This document shows positions 1-7,378 of a stretch of 28,474 bases of DNA, in pieces; positions within the stretch are counted from its first letter, which is position 1; every line of letters starts with the position of its first letter. The notes beneath the pieces were generated by a model that worked only from the letters and a program-made list of their open reading frames with translations, had not been told where the DNA came from and did not search any database. The DNA comes from Hominenteromicrobium sp964531265 (GTDB taxonomy: Bacteria; Bacillota; Clostridia; Oscillospirales; Acutalibacteraceae): positions 1 to 28,474 of the forward strand of contig CAZHDW010000023.1 of NCBI GenBank assembly GCA_964531265.1, in the 5' to 3' direction. Made by a program: the position numbers and the translations under genes.

Positions 1-55
1 TCGAACGAACTGCCGCTTAGGAGGCGTGTGCTCTATCCAACTGAGCTATTGCGAC
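1..55 (-). tRNA. tRNA-Arg (anticodon CCU) 5' part, cut by window edge and abnormal after the anticodon loop
   Basis: Read on the minus strand from 55, the sequence gives an acceptor strand GTCGCAA, TA, a D-stem GCTC/GAGC with loop AGTTGGATA, and the anticodon loop CTCCTAA (17-23, anticodon at 19-21). This is tRNA-Arg(CCU). The 5' anticodon stem is CACGC, so GCGTG should follow the loop, but GCGGC follows. The bases up to the window edge (AGTTCGTTCGA) give a TTCGA-like T-loop about four bases too early. The 3' half is therefore either from another tRNA, damaged, or mis-assembled at the edge. The acceptor 3' strand lies outside the window, so it is not certain that this is a working gene. Confidence 0.6.
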
Positions 56-139
56 GTATTTAATTTTTTTTGACAGCCCCCGTAGTTATCGGACTTAGCT
101 CCCACCTGCACTTTTTCAGAGGTGAGCGTTGTAACGCCA

Positions 140-179
140 CCTTAGGAGGGGTTTATTATATCCATTTAACTAAGGAGGC
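140..179 (-). tRNA. tRNA-Arg(CCU)-like 5' half without a matching 3' half
   Basis: On the minus strand from 179 the sequence reads GCCTCCT, TA, a D-arm GTTA-AATGGATA-TAAT, A, AACCC, then CTCCTAA (142-148) and GG. The D-arm and anticodon loop are as expected for a tRNA-Arg(CCU). The 3' anticodon stem should be GGGTT but reads GGTGG, and no T-arm with TTCGA follows. Instead there is an imperfect hairpin (about 122-142). A GGGGGC string at about 75-80 could pair with the GCCTCC acceptor strand, but the segment would be about 104 bases long and I could not fold a T-arm in it. A strong promoter starts just upstream, so the stretch is probably transcribed. It could be a relic, a recombined att-like site, or a divergent RNA. 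Confidence 0.4.
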
Positions 180-191
180 GGATATGTTTTA

Positions 192-220
192 ATTTTACAG
201 CATATCGGCTTATTTGTCAA
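192..220 (-). promoter_or_regulatory. Promoter for the minus-strand tRNA-like cluster
   Basis: Minus strand: -35 TTGACA (215-220), 17-base spacer, -10 TAAAAT (192-197). The expected start (about 185) lies a few bases before the tRNA-like sequence that begins at 179, which is typical of a tRNA promoter. Confidence 0.7.
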
Positions 221-256
221 CTAAAGAAACTCATACTTAATATATGCTTTTCTTCC

Positions 257-285
257 TTGACTATCTTCGAAGACTATACTAAAAT
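257..285 (+). promoter_or_regulatory. Promoter for the polysaccharide deacetylase gene
   Basis: -35 TTGACT (257-262), 17-base spacer, -10 TAAAAT (280-285). The likely transcript start near 292 leaves a leader of about 40 bases before the preferred ATG at 334. Confidence 0.65.
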
Positions 286-333
286 GATGTAGGATTGATG
301 ATTATGTTGAAAAAGAGAGGAATATGTAAAATC

Positions 334-1287
334 ATGAAAAATCTTTATCCACTCCCGAAGACAGGTCTGCTGTTGGCCCTGTCTATCATCCTTACAGTGG
401 TGCTGTTTGTCGGCTGTGCCGCCGGACACAACGGAACCATAGATATCCACTCCGGCTTAAATGTCGGCAGCCGCGAGCTTTTGTCGGCATCCTACACGAT
501 TGACGGCAAAGCCCCGGAGGAGCTTAGCAGTTCCGTTGATGCGGAGGTATCCGATGTTGACCCGATGACCCCACAGTCCCCCGAGCCGATCACCCCCGAG
601 GTGACAAACCAGAAGCTTGTGGCGCTCACCTTTGATGACGGCCCTGTCGGTGCAACGGAGGATTTTGTTCACGCACTCGACGAGCTTGACGTAAACTGCA
701 CCTTCTTTATGCTCGGTTCACTCATCGAGAGCTACCCCAATGCCGTCAGTGCCATGGTCAGCGGCGGACACCAGATAGCAAGCCATTCCTATGACCACCC
801 GAACCTCACCGAATCCAGCAATGAGAAGGTATCGAATCAGATAAACACCACCGAGAATTTGCTCAGCAATATCGACGGCAAGAGCGGCCACTATATCCGC
901 TGCCCCTACGGTGCATCGAACGACTACGTCAAGTCCGTGGCCTGCGGCCCCCTCATTCACTGGAGCGTCGACACTGAGGACTGGAAGTCCCGTGATGCCA
1001 CCGCCGTGTATAATTCCATAATGTCCAATGTCTACGATGGCTGCATCATCCTGTGTCACGATATTTACGACTCAACTCGCGCCGGTGTGCTTCGCGCCAT
1101 ACCGGATCTCCAGGCCGCCGGATACGAGCTTGTCACTGTAGAGGAGCTATTAAAGCGCCGCGGCGTCGACATTCAAAACGGCGGCACCTATTACTACGGT
1201 CTCAACAACGGTACCACCTATTCAAAGAGCGAGGTAACGCTTACATTCGGCTCCTTTGCCGAGGGCAAGCAGCCACAGACACCGTAA
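334..1287 (+). CDS. Polysaccharide deacetylase (NodB/CE4) lipoprotein
   Basis: This is a predicted cell-surface carbohydrate deacetylase, 317 residues from the preferred ATG, which has AGAGAGGAA at 314-322. Earlier in-frame starts (TTG 295, ATG 298) lack a good ribosome binding site. The N-terminus is a hydrophobic signal ending FVGC, with Cys28 as a possible lipidation site. A low-complexity linker (about 30-90) follows, then the NodB domain. All CE4 motifs are visible: TFDDGP (99-104), HSYDHP (151-156, metal-binding His), RCPYG (189-193), DTEDW (213-217) and LCHD (240-243). The metal site and catalytic residues thus appear intact. Known CE4 substrates include peptidoglycan GlcNAc, chitin oligomers and acetylated xylan, and I cannot tell which applies. 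The gene is monocistronic: it has its own promoter and a terminator at 1304. Confidence 0.9.
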   Translation: MKNLYPLPKTGLLLALSIILTVVLFVGCAAGHNGTIDIHSGLNVGSRELLSASYTIDGKAPEELSSSVDAEVSDVDPMTPQSPEPITPEVTNQKLVALTFDDGPVGATEDFVHALDELDVNCTFFMLGSLIESYPNAVSAMVSGGHQIASHSYDHPNLTESSNEKVSNQINTTENLLSNIDGKSGHYIRCPYGASNDYVKSVACGPLIHWSVDTEDWKSRDATAVYNSIMSNVYDGCIILCHDIYDSTRAGVLRAIPDLQAAGYELVTVEELLKRRGVDIQNGGTYYYGLNNGTTYSKSEVTLTFGSFAEGKQPQTP

Positions 1288-1303
1288 GCAGCTTCATATT
1301 TTC

Positions 1304-1336
1304 AGCCGATGTGCCATCACATCGGCTTTATTTATT
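1304..1336 (+). terminator. Terminator of the deacetylase gene
   Basis: A perfect 10-bp stem AGCCGATGTG/CACATCGGCT (1304-1313 with 1318-1327) with loop CCAT is followed by TTATTTATT. Confidence 0.8.
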
Positions 1337-1363
1337 GACTTTTACGGATTTCGTTGCTATTAT
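1335..1363 (+). promoter_or_regulatory. Promoter upstream of the broken glycosidase gene
   Basis: -35 TTGACT (1335-1340), 17-base spacer, -10 TATTAT (1358-1363). It begins within the T-rich tail of the preceding terminator. The promoter looks intact although the gene is not. Confidence 0.6.
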
Positions 1364-1403
1364 GAGCACAGAATATGGCAGTGACCATAAAGGAGTTGTT
1401 TGT

Positions 1404-1930
1404 ATGTCAAAGATAATCGCGGATCTTTCCGAGCATATCGGTAGAATCAAACCCATGCACGCCGTGAATAACGGGCCGGCAAAGCCGCGTTTTGACCAGA
1501 CACGCGGAAACTTTGAGGATTTTGCAGCCGCCGGAATACCCTTTGTACGAAATCACGATGCATCATACTGTGCTGATTACGGCGGAGAGCACACGGTGGA
1601 TATCTGCGCGATATTTCCCGATTTCGATGCCGATGTGAACGACCCGGCCTCCTATGATTTTGTCCTGACGGATGAATATACGGGAACAATCCTGGAAGCC
1701 GGCGCTCAGGTGCTGTTCCGCCTCGGAAACAAAATCGAGTACTGGAAGAAAAAATACGGCACTCTGCCGCCGAGAAGACACTCTCACTTGAGCTCAAGGG
1801 CGGAAGCGAGCTTTATGATATGCTGCTGCTCGATAACGACTCGAATGCCGAGGTTGTTGGCTTTGCAGCCGCAAACGGTCAGCTTACGATGCAGCCGAAC
1901 ACTGTAGTGCTGCTCGAGGGTTCAAAATAA
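1404..1930 (+). pseudogene. GH39-like glycoside hydrolase, large out-of-frame internal deletion
   Basis: The ATG at 1404 (ribosome site AAAGGAG, 1389-1395) opens about 123 codons that I recognise as the N-terminus of a GH39-like glycosidase of gut Firmicutes: RIKPMHAVNNGP, RNHDA, GGEHTVDI, IFPDFDAD, then KKYGTLPP ending near 1772. In the family this point is followed by several hundred residues of barrel carrying the catalytic Glu residues. Here the reading frame changes near 1766-1774. A different frame (AAEKTLSLELKGGS... to NTVVLLEGSK, stop 1928-1930) looks like the C-terminal beta-sandwich end of the same protein. The original frame runs on as nonsense to a stop at 1905-1907. So the middle of the gene, including the active site, is gone and the joint is out of frame. 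Promoter, ribosome site and terminator remain. The family assignment is from memory; the frame change is seen directly. Confidence 0.7.
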
Positions 1931-1945
1931 ACCGCATATAAGCTA

Positions 1946-1987
1946 AAGGGATCTGACCAGAATTCTCCGGTCAGATCCCTTGTTTTT
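1946..1987. terminator. Terminator between convergent genes
   Basis: A 13-bp stem AAGGGATCTGACC (1946-1958) with GGTCAGATCCCTT (1969-1981) is followed on the plus strand by GTTTTTT. It ends the broken glycosidase transcript. It lies directly behind the minus-strand TPM gene and may also serve it, though the minus-strand T-run is weak. Confidence 0.8.
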
Positions 1988-1995
1988 TATTTGTA

Positions 1996-2859
1996 TTAAT
2001 AGCGATTCATAAAGTCGTTGTAATCTTCGCTTGCCCTTCTCTTCTGCTCCGCAGCACGGGAATTCTGTGCTTCCTTTCTGCGGCGTGCCTCGCGGCGCTT
2101 TTTGAGCACCCACTGGCCGTGTGCATAGATGACTATGAAGCCGATGATAAGGAGCAGTATCACGATGAGAATGATAGTTCCCACAACGCGGAGGAAGGTC
2201 ACAAAGCCGGAGCCGCCCTCTTCCTTTTTCTCGGGCTGAGCGGATTCTGTCGGCTCCTCCGTAGCGGTGGGTGCCGGGTCAGCCGCTGTGATATTATTGG
2301 TAGCAGCGTAGAGCTCCGCCTTATCGGCTATCGCATTGAAGAACTTGAGCACGCCTGCATCATACTGCTCTGCTGCAAAATCCGGCTCAAGATACTGTGT
2401 GAACAGAGTTGACCATGTTTCCACCGGGAACTCGGCACTCAGGCCGTCACCGGCGACTGCAACATAGTTTTTCTCATTGACGGAAAGTACGAGCATCAGG
2501 CATTTTTCGGATGTACCGCCGGCCTGCCAGCTATCGATGATCTGGTGCAGGTACTGTCCCTTGACGTTGATGTCCGCACCGGGGATCTCATCCATGGTCA
2601 AAACGATTATCTGTATGCCGTACTTCTCATAGAGAGTAGCATTTCTTGTAAGTATCGTGCTCTTGGTATCCGAGCTGAGAATGTTTTCGTCGTCATGAAC
2701 ATAGTAATTTGCGGACGGGCTCGGTATATTTGACACTGCGCTGCCCTCACCGCCGTCAGCAGACTCTGCGAACACGCTTGCGGCACAGACCGAGAATACC
2801 ATTATCAATGTCAGTATCAGTGAAATAATTCTTTTATGTCTTCTGTTTTCATACACCAT
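1996..2859 (-). CDS. TPM-domain (YgcG/TPM_phosphatase-like) membrane protein
   Basis: This 287-residue protein is a predicted membrane-anchored extracytoplasmic TPM-domain protein of unknown precise role. The ATG at 2857-2859 is preferred, with AAAGGTGA a few bases upstream; a GTG nine bases earlier sits inside that ribosome site. Residues 1-31 are a basic start plus a signal peptide ending about FAES. The TPM domain spans about 45-185 (YYVHDDENILS, YGIQIIVLTMDE, LVLSVNEKNYVAVAGDGL). A Pro/Thr/Glu linker, one membrane helix (about 220-245) and a very basic cytoplasmic tail (KKRREARRRKEAQ) follow. The globular domain is therefore outside and the charged tail inside. TPM proteins have been linked to phosphatase activity and photosystem or membrane-complex repair in other organisms; none of that can be transferred here. 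It has its own promoter (2916-2944) behind mutS2. Confidence 0.8.
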   Translation of the reverse strand: MVYENRRHKRIISLILTLIMVFSVCAASVFAESADGGEGSAVSNIPSPSANYYVHDDENILSSDTKSTILTRNATLYEKYGIQIIVLTMDEIPGADINVKGQYLHQIIDSWQAGGTSEKCLMLVLSVNEKNYVAVAGDGLSAEFPVETWSTLFTQYLEPDFAAEQYDAGVLKFFNAIADKAELYAATNNITAADPAPTATEEPTESAQPEKKEEGGSGFVTFLRVVGTIILIVILLLIIGFIVIYAHGQWVLKKRREARRRKEAQNSRAAEQKRRASEDYNDFMNRY

Positions 2860-2915
2860 GCGAATCACCTTTCCCTATCCGGGTCCTGTGGAAACAAAAC
2901 CCCAATTCACATATA

Positions 2916-2944
2916 ATTCTACGTTTATTTTCATATTATGTCAA
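2916..2944 (-). promoter_or_regulatory. Promoter for the TPM-domain gene
   Basis: Minus strand: consensus -35 TTGACA (2939-2944), 17-base spacer, -10 TAGAAT (2916-2921), placed between the mutS2 stop (2966) and the TPM gene. It is among the strongest-looking promoters in the window. Confidence 0.75.
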
Positions 2945-2965
2945 GCAAAAGATAAAGGCCTCGCA

Positions 2966-5335
2966 TTACTTCAACTCAACCACCGTCACACCGCTCTCGC
3001 CCTCGCCGTACACACCGAGTCGGAAGGATCTGACAGCCTTGTGCTTTCTGAGGTGCTGCTGTATACCGTTTCTCAGCACACCGGTTCCCTTGCCATGTAT
3101 TATCGTAAGCTGATTGAGATTTCTGAGCTGAGCGTGGTCGATGAAGGAATCCACCTCCATAATGGCTTCTTCAACATTCATGCCGCGCAGATCTATCTCG
3201 TTGCGCACGGCGGAATCACTGCCCGGTGCTTTTGTGACATTTCTTTGTCCGCCGAGCTTCTTCTTTTCCTTATCCTTTCTGTCGGTAAGGCGCAGATTCT
3301 TAAGCGCCACGCGCGTCTTTATTATTCCTGCCTGTACAAGCACCATGTCCCCTGTTTTGGGAAGCTCCAGTACCGTTGCGGTCTTATCTATATCGTAGAT
3401 GAGGACATTATCGCCCACCTTAAGCGGACGCGGCAACACATAATCGCCATTATCGCGTGTCCGGCTTACCGGGTCACTGGCGTGCTCCATATTGCGTATA
3501 CCGGCCTTCAGCTTCGCCTTCTGCTCCGCCGAAAGCTCCGTCAGCTTTTCACGGCGCATTTTTTCAAGCTCATCCATCAGGGTCTGTGCCTGAATGCGCG
3601 TCTTCTGTACTATCTGGGCGGCTTCACGTCGCGCGGACTCCACCTCACGCTTTGCGTCCTGCTCAGCGCGCTCACGTGCGGCTTCGGCCTCCTTTATCAT
3701 GCGCTCGGCGTCCATTCTGTACTGCTCGGCATCGCGGCGCTCGTCCTCCATTTTACGCCTGCTATCCTCAAGGCGCGTTACGACCTCCTCGAACATCGTG
3801 CTCTCTTCCGAGACCAGAGTTTTCGCTCTCTCAACGATATCGTCCGGCATACCGAGTCTTTTGGAAATAGCAAAAGCGTTGGATTTTCCAGGAACACCGA
3901 TGAGCAGCCTGTAGGTCGGACGCAGCGTTGCCACATCGAACTCGCAGCAACCGTTCTCAACGCCCTCAGTTTGCAGGGCATATGCCTTAAGCTCGGCATA
4001 ATGCGTCGTGGCCATTACTCTTGCGCCCTTTGCGCGCATTTCCTCAATTATCGATATCGCAAGCGCAGCGCCCTCAACGGGGTCCGTACCCGCACCGAGC
4101 TCATCTATCAGAATGAGGCTGTTATCGTCCGCCTCGTTAAATATTCTGATGATATTCGTCATGTGTGCGGAGAAGGTGGAAAGCGACTGCTCAATACTCT
4201 GCTCATCGCCGATATCGGCAAGCACATGGCTGAACACGGAAATCTCACTGCCCTCGCCGGCCGGTATCATCAGGCCGCACATTGCCATCAGCGTCAGCAG
4301 ACCCGCCGTCTTCAGAGATACCGTCTTACCGCCGGTATTTGGGCCCGTCACAATAAGTGCATCAAAGTCCCTGCCGAGTTCGAGATCGGTCGGCACAACC
4401 TTATTTTTGTCTATGAGTGGATGTCTCGCCGCCTTAATCGAAATGCGTCCCTCGTCATTCAGCTTCGGCACAACACCCTTCATCTTATAGGCAAGCTGGC
4501 CCTTTGCAAAAATGAGATTCAGCTCCACCGCAGCATTGTAACTGGAAACGATGCCGTCAGCAAACTCGCCGACCTCTCTCGAAAGCTCATAGAGTATGCG
4601 GTCTATCTCATCCTGCTCCTCGGAGCGGAGAACGCGGATCTCGTTATTGGCCTCCACAACGCCTATCGGTTCAATGAACACCGTGGCGCCGCTTCCGGAG
4701 GAATCATGCACAAGGCCCTTTATCTCGCTTCGAAACTCAGCCTTTACCGGCACAACATAGCGGCCGCCGCGCTGAGTGACGATAGCCTCCTGTAAATACT
4801 TCTGATATGTCTGGGAGCGTATCAGCTTGTCGAGCTGTTCACGAACGCGCAGTGATGCAGCGCGGATCTTACGGCGAATATTCGCCAGTGCCGTGCTCGC
4901 GCTGTCGGATATCTCCTCCTCGCTGATTATCGTCATCGAGATGCGCTCCTCAATATACTTGTTGGGCTGGAGCGCCTCAAAGCGCCAATCGAGCTCAGTC
5001 TTCATGCCCTCGCTCTTTTTTCTCCAATCCGAAACACTTCGTATCGCACGAAGTGTAGCCGCAACAAGCAGCAGCTCGGACGGATTCAGTGTAGCTCCGG
5101 CCTGTGCCCGGCGCAGAGCGTTTGTCACATTCGTCATCCCGTAGAAGGACGGCGCACCAAAGCGTGCCATAAGCACGAATGCATCGTCCGTTTCCTGCAA
5201 AAGACGAGCTGCATGCTTTATATCCGTATCCGGCTCGATACGCATCGCCATGTCAGCGGCATCCGCACAGGTGGTTTCATTCGCCAGCATGGACAGTATC
5301 TTATCCAGCTCCAGCGATTTGTAATCCTTAAGCAT
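2966..5335 (-). CDS. mutS2: Endonuclease MutS2
   Basis: MutS2 is a MutS-like ATPase with a C-terminal Smr nuclease domain. In Firmicutes it is linked to recombination control and to splitting collided ribosomes. At 789 residues it has the usual family length. Visible parts are the core/lever region (1-310), Walker A GPNTGGKT (331-338), Walker B LILIDELGAGTDP (acidic pair D411/E412), the TTHYAELK switch, a long charged coiled coil rich in E/R/A (about 530-620), a KOW-like segment (PLKVGDNVLIYDIDKTATV), and the Smr domain (about 714-789) with DLRG and IIHGKGTG. All key motifs are intact. The ATG at 5335 has AGGAGA six bases upstream. It lies 45 bases after recO and is probably in the same transcript. 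Confidence 0.97.
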   Translation of the reverse strand: MLKDYKSLELDKILSMLANETTCADAADMAMRIEPDTDIKHAARLLQETDDAFVLMARFGAPSFYGMTNVTNALRRAQAGATLNPSELLLVAATLRAIRSVSDWRKKSEGMKTELDWRFEALQPNKYIEERISMTIISEEEISDSASTALANIRRKIRAASLRVREQLDKLIRSQTYQKYLQEAIVTQRGGRYVVPVKAEFRSEIKGLVHDSSGSGATVFIEPIGVVEANNEIRVLRSEEQDEIDRILYELSREVGEFADGIVSSYNAAVELNLIFAKGQLAYKMKGVVPKLNDEGRISIKAARHPLIDKNKVVPTDLELGRDFDALIVTGPNTGGKTVSLKTAGLLTLMAMCGLMIPAGEGSEISVFSHVLADIGDEQSIEQSLSTFSAHMTNIIRIFNEADDNSLILIDELGAGTDPVEGAALAISIIEEMRAKGARVMATTHYAELKAYALQTEGVENGCCEFDVATLRPTYRLLIGVPGKSNAFAISKRLGMPDDIVERAKTLVSEESTMFEEVVTRLEDSRRKMEDERRDAEQYRMDAERMIKEAEAARERAEQDAKREVESARREAAQIVQKTRIQAQTLMDELEKMRREKLTELSAEQKAKLKAGIRNMEHASDPVSRTRDNGDYVLPRPLKVGDNVLIYDIDKTATVLELPKTGDMVLVQAGIIKTRVALKNLRLTDRKDKEKKKLGGQRNVTKAPGSDSAVRNEIDLRGMNVEEAIMEVDSFIDHAQLRNLNQLTIIHGKGTGVLRNGIQQHLRKHKAVRSFRLGVYGEGESGVTVVELK

Positions 5336-5380
5336 AATTATCTCCTGATATGAACGATACCTGAAAATCGTTCCGAAAAA

Positions 5381-6127
5381 TCAATCCAAAAAGGTTTTGT
5401 AAAAATCCAGCGTTCTCGGCACATTATGAAGAGTGCGCACCATGTAGCTCTCAGTGGCGGCCGTCAGTACTTTAAGTGCACCCTCCGGCAGCGAAAACGC
5501 GTACAGCTTCTTAAAATCGGAAAAAACTATATGGCGCATAGCCATCAGCACACCGGGTGGGAGGGCGATATACGGCTCATTTGTGCCTTGAAAGCAATCC
5601 TTGCAGCGTATGATACCGCTGTCCGGCATGAAATACATTGGGTCGGATTCATAGGCGGCACAATCCGCACACGCGACAAGGTCGGGCATATATCCGGCTA
5701 TCGCAAGCATACGCAGCTCCGTAACCGCCTGAAGCATCCGCTTGGGGCGCGTTCCCTTGGAAAGAAAATGCAGGGAATTCAGCACCAGCCGCAGATATTC
5801 CTCAGAATCCGTATCCTCCGGCACAAGCAAATATGAAAGCTCGCAAAAATACTGTGCCAGAGCCAACGCACCGATATCACGGCGCAGATCAAAGAAAACC
5901 TCTATAGGCTCGGCATCGTCGATTATGTACTTTTCCCGCCCCTTAAACACGGAGAGACGGGAGTAGCACAGAAGCTGTGTGGCAGCGCTCTTGCTGTCCT
6001 TCAGGCTTTTGGCACGGCGCGCAAACGCACGGAGCACGCCCGAGTCCCTCGTCAACACGGTAACAAGGCGGTCGCTCTCCCCGACTGTCTGCTCTTTAAT
6101 TATCAATCCCTCTGTCTTTACCTGCAT
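5381..6127 (-). CDS. recO: DNA repair protein RecO
   Basis: RecO is a recombination mediator: it anneals DNA and helps load RecA with RecR in the RecF pathway. The start MQVKTEGLIIKE at 6127 is chosen because it matches the family N-terminus and has GGGAGC before it; the open frame runs 13 codons further up without support. This gives 248 residues, normal for Firmicutes. The order is an OB-fold (about 1-80), a helical domain, a zinc finger with C153-x2-C156 and C175-x2-C178, and a helical C-terminus. Its start lies inside the upstream yqzL-like gene (32-base overlap), which suggests translational coupling. Confidence 0.93.
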   Translation of the reverse strand: MQVKTEGLIIKEQTVGESDRLVTVLTRDSGVLRAFARRAKSLKDSKSAATQLLCYSRLSVFKGREKYIIDDAEPIEVFFDLRRDIGALALAQYFCELSYLLVPEDTDSEEYLRLVLNSLHFLSKGTRPKRMLQAVTELRMLAIAGYMPDLVACADCAAYESDPMYFMPDSGIIRCKDCFQGTNEPYIALPPGVLMAMRHIVFSDFKKLYAFSLPEGALKVLTAATESYMVRTLHNVPRTLDFYKTFLD

Positions 6128-6302
6128 CAGTAGCTCCCGGCGCACAGTCGGCAGCACCCTCATCATGCTTTAACTGCGCATATCTAATGTAATCCTCGAT
6201 TTTTCCGCTGTTATAAAAGCAAGCCCACGCGCTGTTCTCATCCGATACCCCTTTGGCGGCATCGCTGTTTTCGCGCGCTTTGATATCCTTGTCGGAAGGC
6301 AT
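6096..6302 (-). CDS. Small YqzL-like protein
   Basis: This 68-residue protein is encoded between era and recO, where Firmicutes commonly carry yqzL. The ATG at 6302 has AAAGGAG about ten bases upstream. The middle segment AWACFYNSGKIEDYIRYAQLK fits the YqzL pattern (W-x2-F-x2-[ST]-G-x-[IV]-x2-Y) in slightly altered form. The flanks are charged and probably disordered. The 3' end overlaps recO by 32 bases, so its C-terminal residues share DNA with the start of recO. Function is unknown. The assignment rests on position and that short motif. Confidence 0.7.
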   Translation of the reverse strand: MPSDKDIKARENSDAAKGVSDENSAWACFYNSGKIEDYIRYAQLKHDEGAADCAPGATDAGKDRGIDN

Positions 6303-6432
6303 CCCGCAGTCACTCCTTTACAAACACCCTACTCTCTAAAGTATTTGCGTTTGCATAGCGGCTATGACAGGAAAATAAATCTTCCATTGACAGGATACGG
6401 CAGCTTTTTCGATCAAAATATGCTACGGGGCG
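6303..6432 (-). other. Gap between era and the yqzL-recO-mutS2 genes
   Basis: These 130 bases hold the ribosome site of the yqzL-like gene (AAAGGAG). I see no clear intrinsic terminator for era and no convincing promoter, so era and recO may be read through together or use a promoter I cannot recognise. Confidence 0.4.
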
Positions 6433-7377
6433 TTAATCAAGAAAGTCCTTCTTGTCGAAGCCGAGGGAGGCCAGCACCTGCGGACGCTGTCTCCAGTCCT
6501 CCTTGACCTTTACCCAAAGGCGAAGATTTATCTTGCAACCGAAGAAGCGCTCCATGTCCTCTCGTGCCTTGGAGCCTATCTTTTTCAGCATTGCTCCGCC
6601 CTTGCCGATGATTATTCCCTTGTGAGTGTCGCGCTCACAGTATATCGTAGCGTCTATCTCTGTAAGCTCTCCGCGCTCCTTCATGCTCTCCGTCACAACG
6701 GCAACACCGTGCGGTATCTCCTTATCGGTGAAGCGCAGTATCTTCTCTCTTACGATCTCCGCCGCGATAACGCGCTCCGGCTGATCCGTCAGAGTATCCT
6801 CGGAGAAGAAATGTCCGCCCGGCTGAGCAAGCTTTTTCAGCTCGTCCATCAATATATCAAGGCCGTTTCCGTCCTTCGCGGATACCGGAACAACGGCATC
6901 AAAATCATAGAGCTGTGAAAGCGACATTATCTGCTCCATGAGTATGGATTTATCCTCAAAAAGGTCTATCTTGTTTATTGCAAGCACTGCCGGAAGCCCC
7001 AGCGATTTAAAGCGCGCCACCAGCTCCTCATCGGCCTTCGATATCCCGGTTCCGGCCTCTGCAACCAACAGGCAGGCATCAACGCCGGCAACCGACTGTG
7101 TTACGCTCTTCACCATGTAGTCGCCGAGGGAGTTTTTCGGCTTTATCAGACCCGGAGTGTCGATGAAGACAAGCTGTGTCTCATTCTCCGTCCACACACC
7201 CATTATACGCGTACGCGTTGTCTGCGGCTTACTTGAAACTATGGCAAGTTTTGTGCCGATGAGCTTATTCAAAATGGAGGATTTACCGACGTTCGGTCTG
7301 CCAACTATGGCAATGAACGCCGCCTTTTCGTTCATGTAATCCTCGCCCATACCCATGTAATTGTTATTCATATCCAT
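6433..7377 (-). CDS. era: GTPase Era
   Basis: Era is an essential GTPase that binds 16S rRNA and assists 30S maturation. At 314 residues it is slightly long because of a Met/Asn/Tyr-rich N-terminus (MDMNNNYMGMGEDYMNEK). The start at 7377 is one base after the dgkA stop, which suggests coupling. An alternative ATG at 7335, preceded by GAGGA, would give a more usual N-terminus. GTPase motifs are G1 GRPNVGKS (26-33), G2 within PQTTRTR, G3 DTPG (73-76), G4 NKID (135-138) and G5 SAK (166-168). The KH RNA-binding domain at the C-terminus contains GKGG (258-261). Everything needed for activity is present. It follows ybeY, also a 16S maturation factor. Confidence 0.96.
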   Translation of the reverse strand: MDMNNNYMGMGEDYMNEKAAFIAIVGRPNVGKSSILNKLIGTKLAIVSSKPQTTRTRIMGVWTENETQLVFIDTPGLIKPKNSLGDYMVKSVTQSVAGVDACLLVAEAGTGISKADEELVARFKSLGLPAVLAINKIDLFEDKSILMEQIMSLSQLYDFDAVVPVSAKDGNGLDILMDELKKLAQPGGHFFSEDTLTDQPERVIAAEIVREKILRFTDKEIPHGVAVVTESMKERGELTEIDATIYCERDTHKGIIIGKGGAMLKKIGSKAREDMERFFGCKINLRLWVKVKEDWRQRPQVLASLGFDKKDFLD

Positions 7378-7378
7378 A

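Noticed and set aside
61..294. Group I intron inside a tRNA-Arg(CCU) anticodon loop
   Set aside because: Such introns are known in bacterial tRNA-Arg(CCU), but the available insert is only tens of bases, too short, and I could not find a paired 3' half with a T-arm.
1053..1403. Upstream extension of the frame that contains the glycosidase N-terminus
   Set aside because: This part overlaps the deacetylase in another frame, crosses its terminator, and has no ribosome site. The real start is the ATG at 1404.
2858..4795. Long plus-strand open frame of about 645 codons opposite mutS2
   Set aside because: It lies antisense to an unmistakable MutS2 gene, its translation is low in recognisable motifs, and it has no ribosome site. 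It is a shadow of the codon pattern.
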